Of a stretch of 64,000 bases of DNA, positions 1 through 7,661 are shown piece after piece. Numbering within the stretch: the stretch's first letter is position 1; each line of letters begins with the position of its first letter. This DNA comes from Superficieibacter sp. 1612_C1 (GTDB lineage Bacteria; Pseudomonadota; Gammaproteobacteria; Enterobacterales; Enterobacteriaceae), in contig NZ_JADGMI010000001.1 of the NCBI RefSeq assembly GCF_015234305.1, positions 310,001-374,000 on the forward strand. Direction: 5' to 3'. The notes under the pieces are model-generated. The model had not been told where the DNA came from and ran no database searches. It saw only the letters and a list, made by a program, of their open reading frames with translations. The position numbers were made by a program, and so were the translations under genes.

Positions 1-416
1 AGGCTGATCGCCCGCGCGTGCGCCCTGCCTTTTAACGTGACGTGCAGCGTCGCCAGAATTTGCGGCACGATCAACGCCGCGCCTGCGCCCTGTAAAATGC
101 GCGCCGCCAGAAGTTCCGTTATGGTAGTCGCCATTCCGCACAGCAGCGAGGCGACGCCGAATGCCGCCACGCCCCACATAAACAGGCGGCGGCGACCGTA
201 GTTGTCGCCAAGCTTACTGCCCATCGCCAGACACACCGCGAAGGCTACGCCATACAGCGCGACGATAAGTTCAAGCTGGGTGGCGCTGGCGTGCAGCGAT
301 TGGGTGATCGATTCCAGCGCCACATTGGTAATTGAGGTATCAATCAGCGGCAGCATCTGGCCGGTTAACAATAAAATCAGGGCCGCACGGCCGGGTGAAA
401 CAGCAGACGTATTCAT
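1..416 (-). CDS. MFS drug:proton exporter, N-terminal part (cut by window edge)
   Basis: Reading leftward from an ATG at 414-416, about 138 residues are visible before the window ends. The protein opens with a hydrophobic helix holding the acidic stretch MLPLIDTSITNVALESIT, typical of helix 1 of the 14-helix DHA2 (EmrB/QacA) exporters. The helix 2-3 loop carries motif A as GSKLGDNYGRRR, followed by further membrane segments. Members are inner-membrane proton antiporters for drugs and other toxic compounds. The gene is divergent from the MmyB-type regulator at 524, which probably controls it. Family assignment is secure; the substrate cannot be told. Confidence 0.85.
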   Translation of the reverse strand, partial: MNTSAVSPGRAALILLLTGQMLPLIDTSITNVALESITQSLHASATQLELIVALYGVAFAVCLAMGSKLGDNYGRRRLFMWGVAAFGVASLLCGMATTITELLAARILQGAGAALIVPQILATLHVTLKGRAHARAIS

Positions 417-473
417 GGTCACTCCATTGCGTCATTCAGCGAATGGACGTAGCATCGCTGATATAAAAAACGG

Positions 474-499
474 GTACCAGTTCTTGCTTATACTGGTAC
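474..499. promoter_or_regulatory. Inverted repeat, likely operator of the MFS/regulator pair
   Basis: A perfect 8-bp inverted repeat, GTACCAGT (474-481) and ACTGGTAC (492-499), with a 10-base spacer, lies in the 107-bp gap between the divergent exporter and regulator genes. Arm length and position suit a dimeric helix-turn-helix repressor acting on both promoters. The dyad is seen directly; that the neighbouring regulator binds it is inferred. Confidence 0.5.
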
Positions 500-523
500 T
501 GGCACTACCCTGCTGGAGAGACT

Positions 524-1399
524 ATGAGCCTGATAAGCGAACGTGAAGCGCCGATCCTGCCGCAGGACGACACGCGCAAACAGCTCGGCGCGTTTTTGCG
601 TGCGCGGCGTGAAAGCCTCGATCCGCAGCGCCTTGGCCTGCCGCGCAGCGGGAGACGTCGCACGCCGGGATTGCGGCGCGAAGAGGTGGCGATGCTGGCG
701 GATGTCGGCGTCACCTGGTACACCTGGCTGGAGCAGGGGCGGGAGGTTAACCCCTCTCCCGCCGTAATGACCGCGGTTGCCGCAGCGCTGCAATGTTCGC
801 CGCTGGAGACGCGTCACATTTTCGTGCTGGCCGGACTAACGCCGCCGGAAAGCCCGCAGCTGGCGCAGTGTGAAGGCATCAGCGCGGGCACCCGGCGGCT
901 GCTTGACAGCCTGATGCCGCAACCCGCCAGCATTCAGAAACCCAATTTTGACATCGTCGCCTGGAATGACAGCTTTTGCCGTCTGATGGGCGTCGACTTC
1001 AGTACGCTGCCAGAAGCCGATCGTAACTGCATCTATCTCTATTTAACCCATCCCACCTGGCGTAGCCGCCTGGGCAACCCGGATGTCTTACCGACCTTCG
1101 TTTCGTATTTCCGCGCCGCCATGGCGGAGCATCGCGGCGAGGCGGCATGGGAAGATAAGCTGGCGCGTTTTTTTGCTGTCTCAACGGAGTTTGAGGCGCT
1201 GTGGCACCAGCGCTATGATGTCCGCGGCGTGGAAAACCAGCTCAAGAGCTTTAATCACCCGCTGGTAGGGTGCTTCAGTCTTCAGCAGATGTACTGGTAC
1301 TCCGCGCCGCGTAACGGCTCGCGGCTGCTGGTATATTTGCCGGTAGATGAGGCCGGGGAGAAGGCGCTGGCGCGGCTGGATGCCGGGGCGTCTTTTTAG
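524..1399 (+). CDS. MmyB/MLTR-type helix-turn-helix regulator
   Basis: A 291-residue protein. Residues about 15-85 form an XRE-type helix-turn-helix, with the conserved RTPGLRREEVAMLADVGVTW and YTWLEQGR segments found in this family. The remainder fits the MmyB-like transcription-regulator ligand-binding domain, which has a PAS-like fold (for example FDIVAWNDSFCRLMG around residue 143). These regulators usually repress a divergent transporter or oxidoreductase and respond to a hydrophobic ligand. Here the divergent gene is an MFS exporter and a perfect dyad lies between them. ATG 524 follows CTGGAGAG at a normal distance. The ligand is unknown. Confidence 0.85.
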   Translation: MSLISEREAPILPQDDTRKQLGAFLRARRESLDPQRLGLPRSGRRRTPGLRREEVAMLADVGVTWYTWLEQGREVNPSPAVMTAVAAALQCSPLETRHIFVLAGLTPPESPQLAQCEGISAGTRRLLDSLMPQPASIQKPNFDIVAWNDSFCRLMGVDFSTLPEADRNCIYLYLTHPTWRSRLGNPDVLPTFVSYFRAAMAEHRGEAAWEDKLARFFAVSTEFEALWHQRYDVRGVENQLKSFNHPLVGCFSLQQMYWYSAPRNGSRLLVYLPVDEAGEKALARLDAGASF

Positions 1400-1429
1400 A
1401 GTGAGTCTTATGGAAAATTATTAGCGTAA

Positions 1430-1446
1430 GGTGTACTATGTACCCC
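1430..1446. promoter_or_regulatory. Imperfect palindrome upstream of the toxin gene
   Basis: GGTGTAC-TAT-GTACCCC is a dyad with one mismatch. It lies immediately upstream of the GGAGAG ribosome site (1451-1456) of the toxin gene, where toxin-antitoxin operons usually carry their autoregulatory operator. Function is inferred from position. Confidence 0.4.
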
Positions 1447-1463
1447 GAAAGGAGAGTTTGACA

Positions 1464-1796
1464 GTGAGTCATGCGATAGAGTTTATAGAAACACCAATAT
1501 TTACCCGTCAGATAAAACAGATAGCGACAGATGATGAGCTTCGCTTACTTCAAAAAGAGCTTATTGCCTCTCCACAAAAGGGCGACCTGATACAAAGTAC
1601 GGGTGGATTACGGAAGGTCAGAATGGCAACCGGATCTCAGGGGAAGAGCAGTAGTGTGAGGGTTATTTATTTTTTAGCCACTGAAGAGGCTATTTATTTA
1701 GTGATGGCTTACCCCAAAAGCGACAAAGTTAGCCTGACCAATATTGAAAAGGCAGAACTGAAAAAACTGACTAAGTTATTAAAAGGCGAGGTATAA
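1464..1796 (+). CDS. RelE/HigB-type toxin
   Basis: A 110-residue basic protein that fits RelE/ParE-superfamily toxins of the HigB/NadT kind; these usually cleave mRNA on the ribosome. It has the expected helical start (IFTRQIKQIATDDELRLLQ), a central strand region with RKVRMATGSQGKSSSVRVIYFL, and the C-terminal YPKSDKVSLTNIEKAELKKL helix seen in HigB-like proteins. The GTG at 1464 is preferred over an in-frame ATG at 1431, because GGAGAG lies seven bases before it and the earlier start would overlap a likely operator. The antitoxin gene begins one base after the stop. The pair is more AT-rich than its neighbours, which suggests acquisition. Confidence 0.8.
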   Translation: MSHAIEFIETPIFTRQIKQIATDDELRLLQKELIASPQKGDLIQSTGGLRKVRMATGSQGKSSSVRVIYFLATEEAIYLVMAYPKSDKVSLTNIEKAELKKLTKLLKGEV

Positions 1797-1797
1797 A

Positions 1798-2082
1798 ATG
1801 ACTTTTTTTGATGAGCTAAAACAATCACTTGAAGAAGCTATTGATATCAAAAAGGGTGTTAAAGGACCTGCTCGAGTGACTCGTTATGAAGTCGCAGATG
1901 TAAAAAAAATTAGAGAGCAGCTAAATGTTTCCCAAAGCGAAATGGCAAAAGCACTTGGTACGAGTCTTGATACGATAAAAAGTTGGGAATCAAGGCGGCG
2001 TAACCCTACCGGGCTGGCGGCAAAAGTGCTCGCGGTCATTCAAACTAACCCTGCTTTTTTTCATGAACTTGCTGCCCGCTAA
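1798..2082 (+). CDS. HigA/NadS-type antitoxin
   Basis: A 94-residue protein with a C-terminal XRE helix-turn-helix (VKKIREQLNVSQSEMAKALG, then TSLDTIKSWESRRRNPTG, about residues 39-75). The N-terminal arm (MTFFDELKQSLEEAIDIKKG) is typical of NadS-like antitoxins. It probably neutralises the RelE/HigB-type toxin encoded directly upstream and represses the operon through its DNA-binding domain. Toxin-first order and one-base spacing match HigBA-type systems. A GC-rich hairpin follows at 2109-2130. Confidence 0.8.
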   Translation: MTFFDELKQSLEEAIDIKKGVKGPARVTRYEVADVKKIREQLNVSQSEMAKALGTSLDTIKSWESRRRNPTGLAAKVLAVIQTNPAFFHELAAR

Positions 2083-2108
2083 GTCAGCAACAGGGCACAG
2101 CATATAAA

Positions 2109-2130
2109 GGCGCGCGACCCCTCGCGCGCC
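2109..2130 (-). terminator. GC-rich hairpin between antitoxin gene and nfsB
   Basis: GGCGCGCG (2109-2116) pairs with CGCGCGCC (2123-2130) around a six-base loop. On the minus strand the stem is followed by TTTATA, so it best serves as the nfsB terminator. On the plus strand it may also end the toxin-antitoxin transcript. Confidence 0.6.
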
Positions 2131-2136
2131 TGAACA

Positions 2137-2790
2137 TTAACACTCGGTCAGCGTGGTGCTGAACGGCAGGCGGGATTTCGGCAGGGCAGCGTTGAAATCT
2201 TCCACGCTATGCTGGCCGACCGGCACCACGACCAGGCTGGTGTAGCCTTGTTCGCGCAGGCCGAATTCCTCATCAAGAATAGCAGCGTCAAAGCCTTCAA
2301 TCGGCACGGCGTCCAGACCCATCGCCGCCACGCCCAGCAGGAAGTTACCGACGTTCAGGTAAACCTGTTTTGCCATCCAGTGATGATCGTCTTGCAGATC
2401 TTTACGGTGCATATCGGCGAAGAACGTGCGGCCTTTGTGGTTAGCGGCTTTGGCTTCGGGGGTGGCGAAGCGGCCATCGGCCTCTTCCTGATTGACTACG
2501 CGTTCCAGCCAGGCGTCATCCATCGCGGTTTTAGCGCAGAACACCACCACGTGAGAGGCATCACGCATTTTACGCTCGTTAAACACGTAGGTGCCGGCGG
2601 CGGATTTGGCGACGCGCGCTTTACCTTCTTCCGTGCTGGCGACGATAAAGTGCCACGGCTGCGAGTTGGTGCTGGAGGGGCTATAGCGCAACAGCGTTTT
2701 CAGATGTTCAGCCTGCTCGGCGGTCAGTTTTTTACTCGGATCGAATGCCTTGGTGGAATAACGTTTTAAGGCAACGGAAACAATATCCAT
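2137..2790 (-). CDS. nfsB: Oxygen-insensitive NAD(P)H nitroreductase / dihydropteridine reductase
   Basis: A 217-residue FMN flavoprotein matching E. coli NfsB in length and sequence (start [23 protein letters not shown], flavin-contact [14 protein letters not shown]-terminal half with [11 protein letters not shown]). NfsB is a cytoplasmic homodimer that makes two-electron reductions of nitroaromatics, nitrofurans and quinones, and it activates nitrofurantoin. In E. coli it belongs to the MarA/SoxS/Rob regulon. Here it lies next to ramR-romA-ramA, whose product RamA is a MarA-type activator. The E. coli neighbour ybdF is absent. Confidence 0.95.
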   Translation of the reverse strand: MDIVSVALKRYSTKAFDPSKKLTAEQAEHLKTLLRYSPSSTNSQPWHFIVASTEEGKARVAKSAAGTYVFNERKMRDASHVVVFCAKTAMDDAWLERVVNQEEADGRFATPEAKAANHKGRTFFADMHRKDLQDDHHWMAKQVYLNVGNFLLGVAAMGLDAVPIEGFDAAILDEEFGLREQGYTSLVVVPVGQHSVEDFNAALPKSRLPFSTTLTEC

Positions 2791-2956
2791 AACAACTCCT
2801 GGTGTTTTTGAATGCGCACCGCGCGGGTGCGCCCGACGGGCAGCAGAGTAGCGCTGCCGGACGAAAAAAATAAAGCGGCTTACGTCGATAACTATTATCG
2901 TTTTGTGCGACGACTCTCAAAGGGCGGAGGCGGGAATATTCAACGCCTTGCCGTCA

Positions 2957-3538
2957 TCAGGCTTTCTCGGTGGAAAGCGCGCGCCACATGGTTTCAAAAC
3001 CAATGGCTTTAAATTCGCTGGCGCGGGCAGGTTCGCGCGTCGCAAACTCCATCGTGGTTTCGGCCAGCGCAAGGAAGCAGGCATCGCCGAAGGCATTGAA
3101 CTCTTCTGATTTAAATACCGGCAGGATAGACTGGCGGCACAGCGTTTTCATCTCCGGGAACATATCTTCCACCTGCTGTTTTGTTTCTTTGGTGATCTTC
3201 TCGCTCACCGCCAGCTGGCGCACGGTGCGATTACCCAACGGGTTCTGCATGCCCCAGTCGATGTAGTTATTCCAGATGTAGCGGGTATTTTCCACCGGAT
3301 CGACAACCGCCGGATCGCGATTAGCCAGCATTGCCCGACAGAGCTGCTGTTTAAGATGGAGATAAAGCGCGTTAAGGAGATCGTCCTTGGTGGCGAAATA
3401 GCGGAACAGCGTTCCCTCTGCAACCCCCGCGCTGCGGGCGATGGTAGCGGTTGATGCGGTGATCCCGGATTGGGCAAAAGCGATAGTCGCCGCTTCCAGT
3501 AACGCCTGTTTTTTATCTTCACTCTTCGGACGAGCCAC
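2957..3538 (-). CDS. ramR: TetR-family repressor RamR
   Basis: A 193-residue TetR-family repressor, full length and without disruption. The N-terminal helix-turn-helix (about residues 8-55; [24 protein letters not shown]) is followed by an all-helical ligand-binding domain. The start [18 protein letters not shown] matches Salmonella RamR as I remember it, and the gene has the same GTG start (3536-3538). RamR represses ramA. Ligands such as bile acids, dyes and drugs release it, and loss-of-function mutations cause multidrug resistance through RamA and AcrAB-TolC. It is divergent from romA-ramA across the operator at 3654-3673. Nothing in the sequence suggests inactivation. Confidence 0.93.
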   Translation of the reverse strand: MARPKSEDKKQALLEAATIAFAQSGITASTATIARSAGVAEGTLFRYFATKDDLLNALYLHLKQQLCRAMLANRDPAVVDPVENTRYIWNNYIDWGMQNPLGNRTVRQLAVSEKITKETKQQVEDMFPEMKTLCRQSILPVFKSEEFNAFGDACFLALAETTMEFATREPARASEFKAIGFETMWRALSTEKA

Positions 3539-3627
3539 TACGCTTTACCTTTCTGTCTGTAAAAACCACGATTGAAACATGCCCTTAGCGGCACTTCAAC
3601 GGCGAATGTCAAAAAATGAAAAACGTC

Positions 3628-3655
3628 TTGACGACATTCGGTCTCTTTCTATAAT
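3628..3655 (+). promoter_or_regulatory. romA-ramA promoter
   Basis: TTGACG (3628-3633) and a perfect TATAAT (3650-3655) are 16 bases apart, forming a strong sigma-70 promoter directed at romA-ramA. The end of the -10 box overlaps the first base pairs of the RamR operator. Small RNAs (sRamA5, StyR-3) are known from this gap in Klebsiella and Salmonella and may be made here; none can be defined from sequence alone. Confidence 0.8.
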
Positions 3656-3673
3656 GAGTGCTTACTCACTCAT
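3654..3673. promoter_or_regulatory. RamR operator
   Basis: ATGAGTG-N6-CACTCAT is a perfect 7-bp inverted repeat with a six-base spacer, identical to the RamR-binding palindrome known from Salmonella. It overlaps the -10 box of the romA-ramA promoter, so bound RamR should block transcription. It is intact here; deletions in this site raise ramA expression in clinical isolates. Confidence 0.9.
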
Positions 3674-3725
3674 AATCAAGTCACATTACACCGTCTTACG
3701 GAAAAGGCGTGTTTCAGGTCAGGAT

Positions 3726-4826
3726 ATGAAGCGTCTAATAATAAGTGTGGTTGCCGTAATGATGATCGCCTGCGCAGCAAGTTTACCGTTTGTATGCAAC
3801 GCCGGATTCGGCCAGGCCCCGCAGGGGAACGGGCTGACGGAAGTCGAAAAATCGCCGCATTACCGCGACGGACAATTTCATAATCAGCTTCCCACGCCGG
3901 GGTTTACCGGCAAGAAAAACATGCTGGCCGCGTGGTGGGAGTTTCTGACCACCCGGCGGGAAAACTCACGACCCGCGCAGCCGCTGCCGCTGGTGAAAAC
4001 CGATCTGGCGAGCCTTCCGCCAGAACAGGAGGTCGCCGTCTGGCTAGGCCACTCCTCATGGTATTTGCAACTGGGCGGCAAACGTATCCTCATTGACCCG
4101 GTATTCAGCGCCTACGCCGCGCCGTTTTCGTTTTTGAACAAGGCGTTTGACGGCGACTATCCGTGGACGGCGCAGGGAATGCCGGAGATCGACCTGCTGA
4201 TCATTTCGCACGATCACTACGATCATCTCGACTACGCCACCATTCGCGCGCTCATGCCGAAAATCCACCGGGTCATTACGCCGCTCGGCGTAGGTTCCCA
4301 TCTGCGTTATTGGGGTATGAACCCGGACATTATTACCGAAGCCGACTGGAACCGGGCGATTACCGTCGATGACCAGTTAACGGTGCACGTTCTGCCTGCC
4401 CGCCACTTCTCCGGGCGCGGCCTGAAACGCAACCAGACGCTGTGGGCCAGCTTTATGTTCGTCACGCCGGAAGAGAAGCTTTATTACAGCGGCGACTCGG
4501 GCTACGGACCGCATTTTAAAGCCATCGGCGAGCAGTTTGGCACGGTGGATCTGGCGATTATGGAAAATGGCCAGTACGACGAAGACTGGAAATATATCCA
4601 CATGATGCCGGAGCAAACGGCACAGGCGGCGGTCGATCTTAACGCCAGCGCGATTTTACCCGGCCATTCGGGGCGCTTTGTGCTGGCAAAACATACCTGG
4701 GACGACCCCTATAAAAGACTGGCGCAGGCCAGTCTGAATAAACCGTACCGGCTGTTAACGCCGCAGTTGGGCGAACCGGTAAACATTTCTGATCGTATGC
4801 ATCAATTTAGTGCCTGGTGGGAATAA
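3726..4826 (+). CDS. romA: MBL-fold metallohydrolase RomA
   Basis: A 366-residue metallo-beta-lactamase-fold protein. The motif HDHYDH (residues 162-167) supplies the di-metal ligands, and GHSSWYLQ, SGDSGY and LPGHSGRF are further family signatures. An N-terminal hydrophobic segment (LIISVVAVMMIACAASLPFV) is a signal or anchor. The ATG at 3726 is chosen because an in-frame upstream ATG at 3579 lies before the promoter at 3628-3655 and would not be on the message. The protein resembles NAPE-phospholipase-D-type hydrolases. RomA was named for reduced outer-membrane proteins when overexpressed; its substrate is not established. It is co-transcribed with ramA 30 bp downstream. Confidence 0.9.
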   Translation: MKRLIISVVAVMMIACAASLPFVCNAGFGQAPQGNGLTEVEKSPHYRDGQFHNQLPTPGFTGKKNMLAAWWEFLTTRRENSRPAQPLPLVKTDLASLPPEQEVAVWLGHSSWYLQLGGKRILIDPVFSAYAAPFSFLNKAFDGDYPWTAQGMPEIDLLIISHDHYDHLDYATIRALMPKIHRVITPLGVGSHLRYWGMNPDIITEADWNRAITVDDQLTVHVLPARHFSGRGLKRNQTLWASFMFVTPEEKLYYSGDSGYGPHFKAIGEQFGTVDLAIMENGQYDEDWKYIHMMPEQTAQAAVDLNASAILPGHSGRFVLAKHTWDDPYKRLAQASLNKPYRLLTPQLGEPVNISDRMHQFSAWWE

Positions 4827-4856
4827 CCCACCATTACAGTAGAGAGGGGGAGCCAT

Positions 4857-5198
4857 ATGACCATTTCCGCTCAGGTTATCGACACCATCGTCGAGTGGAT
4901 AGATGACAATCTGCATCAGCCGCTGCGCATTGAAGAAATCGCCCGTCATTCCGGGTATTCAAAATGGCACTTACAGCGTCTTTTTTTGCAGTACAAAGGC
5001 GAAAGTCTGGGGCGCTATATTCGCGAGCGTAAACTGCTGCTGGCGGCGCGCGACCTGCGTGATACCGATCAGCGCGTCTACGATATCTGTCTGAAGTACG
5101 GTTACGAATCGCAGCAAACCTTTACCCGCGTCTTTACCCGCACCTTTAATCAGCCGCCGGGTGCCTATCGTAAAGAGAATCACAGCAGCACGCATTGA
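4857..5198 (+). CDS. ramA: AraC/XylS-family activator RamA
   Basis: A 113-residue protein made only of the double helix-turn-helix of the MarA/SoxS/Rob/RamA group: first helix-turn-helix EEIARHSGYSKWHLQRLF, linker GRYIRERKLLLAARDL, second helix-turn-helix VYDICLKYGYESQQTFTRVF. RamA binds marboxes and activates acrAB, tolC and micF, giving lowered permeability and multidrug efflux. It lacks an effector domain, so control is through its level, set here by RamR and possibly Lon proteolysis. It starts at ATG 4857 after AGAGAGGGGGA. Confidence 0.95.
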   Translation: MTISAQVIDTIVEWIDDNLHQPLRIEEIARHSGYSKWHLQRLFLQYKGESLGRYIRERKLLLAARDLRDTDQRVYDICLKYGYESQQTFTRVFTRTFNQPPGAYRKENHSSTH

Positions 5199-5237
5199 GA
5201 CGGGTTCAGGGGGATGTCCGAATGATGTACCCCTTTA

Positions 5238-5336
5238 GCCGGGCGGCGGCTGCGCCTTACCCGGCCTGTAAAACCTGCTTTACCGATGGGCTATGCCTCC
5301 CCGTAGGCCCGTGCAAGCGAAGCGCCGCCGGGCATC
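5238..5336. repeat. REP pair (BIME-like) between ramA and the receptor gene
   Basis: Two REP-like units face each other. One starts GCCGGGCGGCGGCTGCGCCT (5238) and the other, reading inward, is the complement of GCCCGGCGGCGCTTCGCTTG. Both can fold into stable hairpins. The element lies between the convergent ends of ramA and the TonB receptor gene, a usual REP setting. Confidence 0.75.
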
Positions 5337-5359
5337 ACCGGCGGGGCGCTGCGCTTTTC

Positions 5360-7507
5360 TTACCAGGAATAACCCAACGTTGCGGTCATCGTCCGGCCAA
5401 TACCGTAGAAGCAGGCGGTATCGCTGGCACATGACGCCACGTACTTGGTATTCGCCACGTTATTGACGTTAAACTTGACGGTTGCGCCCTTCAGGCTGCT
5501 GTTCAGCTCGCCCAGTTCGTAGCTCACCATCGCATCATACAGATCCACCGACGGCACTTTGAAGGTGTTCTTCGCATCGCCATAGCTGGTGCCGAGGTAG
5601 CGCATACCGACACCGGCAGTCAGACTTTTCAGCGGGCCGCGGGGGAAGGTATAGCTGGCAAATGCGGAAGCCATATGCGTTGGAATACGCGCCGGCGTTT
5701 TACCTTCGGTCCCGGCGACCGTGGTGCTGGCGACCTCAGCATCGGTATACGTGTAAGAGCCGATCAGGTTGACCGTCTCATCCCACAGCGCGGAATGGAT
5801 CTCGGTCTCGATGCCTTTCGAGCGCACTTCACCGGCGTTTTCATACCAGCCCTCGGTGCTGTTATAGGTCGGCACGTTGTTCTGGCGCAGATCGTAAAGC
5901 GCCACGCTCATCAGCGTATTTTGTGCCGGCTGATATTTCACACCCACTTCCGCCTGCTTACCGGTGGTCGGCGCAAATGGCGAGACGCCCGGCGCACGGT
6001 TGGTTTGCAGGTTAGGCTCGAACGAGGTGCTGTAGCTCACGTAAGGCGAGAGACCAAAATCGAAAGCGTAAAGCAGGCCGGTACGCCAGGTAAACTTGTC
6101 ATCATTCTGCTGGGTTTTATCGGCGGCGGTTAAATCAGTCGTACGCACTTCCGACCAGTCATAGCGCCCGGAAAGCAGCAACTCCCAGTTGTTCCAGCTC
6201 ATCTGATCCTGAAGATAAACCCCCATCTGATCGAGATTTTGCTGCTCGTTGGTCATGGTAGCGAAAGTGCTTTCATCGACGTTGACGCCATAAACCGGCT
6301 GCGTCCAGTCCAGGTCGTACTGGCTACCGGCACCGCGTCCCAGATACTGCTTATCATGGCTGGATTTATAATCAAGCCCGCCAAGCACGGTGTGATCGAG
6401 CATCCCGGTTGCCAGATGCGCTTCAAGCTGGTTATCGAGGCCGAATTCATTGGTTTCGCGCTCCTCATGCTGCGCGCGACGGGTTAGCAGCGTGCTGTTG
6501 GCCGCGCTGTTGGCATACACCAGGTAGCGATACTTTTGTTTGATGGTGGCGTAACGGGCGTTCTGACGGAAGGTAAAAACATCGTTGAACTGGTGTTCAA
6601 ACTCATAGCCCACCATCGTCTGCTCGCGCCAGGACTGGTCGTAGTTCGGATCGCTGACGTTAAAATCCCACGGAATATACTGGCCGTTGGCGCTGACCAC
6701 CGTGCCGTAGTACGGCAGGAAGTTACGGTAACCGGCATCGGGATCTTTCTGGTAGCTGGTCAGCAGGGTAAAGCGGGTCTGATCGTTGGGAAACCAGGTA
6801 ATCGCCGGGGCAATCGCCATCCGCGTCTCTTTGTAATCCTCCACCTGATTATGCTGCGTGCGGGCGATACCGTTCAGGCGGTACAGCACCCGTCCGTCGT
6901 CGCTCAGCGGGCCGCCGAAATCAAACGCGCCTTCCGCCAGATCGTGATTGCCGGTGCGGAACTGCACTTCATGAACAGGCTCGCTGGTGGGACGTTTGCT
7001 GGTCATGCTAATCAGGCCGCCAGGGTTAACCTGACCGAACAGCACGGAGGCCGGGCCGCGCACCAGTTCCACCCGCTCCAGCAGCCACGGATCGACGGTG
7101 CCGGTTTGCGATGAGGCGGTGGCCCCGAAGCTCAGGCCGTCGAGGAATTTTGGCACATAGCTAAAACCGCGTACGAACACTTCATCATTACGGTTAGATG
7201 AGCCGCGATACTCGGTAAACACGCCCGGCGTATAGCGCAGCGCTTGCGACACGGAGGTCACATCCAGCGCGTCCATCTGATCGCGTGTGACAACGGAGAC
7301 CGACTGAGGCGTTTTGACCAGATCCGCCGAGGTTTTGGTCGCCGACAGCGTTTTGGTCGCTACCATCCCTTTCAGCGGCGCGGTGGGATCTTCACTGTTT
7401 CCCTGCGTGACGACCATGGTTTCCTCGGCTGCCTGCGCCGGATGGCTGACTGCGGCGGTGGCTATACTCATTAACCAGAGATGCATTATCTTATTATTTT
7501 TAAACAT
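5360..7507 (-). CDS. TonB-dependent siderophore receptor (FoxA/FhuA-like)
   Basis: A 715-residue outer-membrane receptor. It has a signal peptide (cleavage near SHPAQA-AEE), a TonB-box-like ETMVVTQG, a plug domain (TPQSVSVVTRDQMDALDV through GGLISMTSKRPTS) and a 22-strand barrel ending in aromatic residues (TATLGYSW). A cysteine pair near the C-terminus (ASCASDTACFYGIGRT) is typical of FhuA/FoxA/FhuE-type hydroxamate receptors, so ferrioxamine or a related siderophore is a reasonable guess. The adjacent divergent Fes-like esterase would instead favour a catecholate. Both genes share a Fur box at 7604-7622. Receptor class is certain; the ligand is not. Confidence 0.85.
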   Translation of the reverse strand: MFKNNKIMHLWLMSIATAAVSHPAQAAEETMVVTQGNSEDPTAPLKGMVATKTLSATKTSADLVKTPQSVSVVTRDQMDALDVTSVSQALRYTPGVFTEYRGSSNRNDEVFVRGFSYVPKFLDGLSFGATASSQTGTVDPWLLERVELVRGPASVLFGQVNPGGLISMTSKRPTSEPVHEVQFRTGNHDLAEGAFDFGGPLSDDGRVLYRLNGIARTQHNQVEDYKETRMAIAPAITWFPNDQTRFTLLTSYQKDPDAGYRNFLPYYGTVVSANGQYIPWDFNVSDPNYDQSWREQTMVGYEFEHQFNDVFTFRQNARYATIKQKYRYLVYANSAANSTLLTRRAQHEERETNEFGLDNQLEAHLATGMLDHTVLGGLDYKSSHDKQYLGRGAGSQYDLDWTQPVYGVNVDESTFATMTNEQQNLDQMGVYLQDQMSWNNWELLLSGRYDWSEVRTTDLTAADKTQQNDDKFTWRTGLLYAFDFGLSPYVSYSTSFEPNLQTNRAPGVSPFAPTTGKQAEVGVKYQPAQNTLMSVALYDLRQNNVPTYNSTEGWYENAGEVRSKGIETEIHSALWDETVNLIGSYTYTDAEVASTTVAGTEGKTPARIPTHMASAFASYTFPRGPLKSLTAGVGMRYLGTSYGDAKNTFKVPSVDLYDAMVSYELGELNSSLKGATVKFNVNNVANTKYVASCASDTACFYGIGRTMTATLGYSW

Positions 7508-7603
7508 GTTTTAAATAAAACCCCGTGAACGATGCCATAGAAAAATCCCGTATTGACGACCTCAATAACGGGAGATGAAAACGTAAACGGCGCTAATGAT
7601 ATT

Positions 7604-7622
7604 GCAAATTGTTATCATTTGC
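7604..7622. promoter_or_regulatory. Fur box, TonB receptor / esterase
   Basis: GCAAATTGTTATCATTTGC is a 19-bp dyad with six-base arms (GCAAAT/ATTTGC). Its centre resembles the Fur consensus GATAATGATAATCATTATC. It lies between the divergent receptor and esterase genes, so both are probably repressed by Fur with ferrous iron. Confidence 0.65.
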
Positions 7623-7661
7623 ATTAGCGTTGTTACAAATTTCATCGGGAACCGTGCTGTA

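Noticed and set aside
3579-3725. Longer romA start at 3579
   Set aside because: This frame begins before the promoter and RamR operator at 3628-3673, so it cannot be part of the main transcript.
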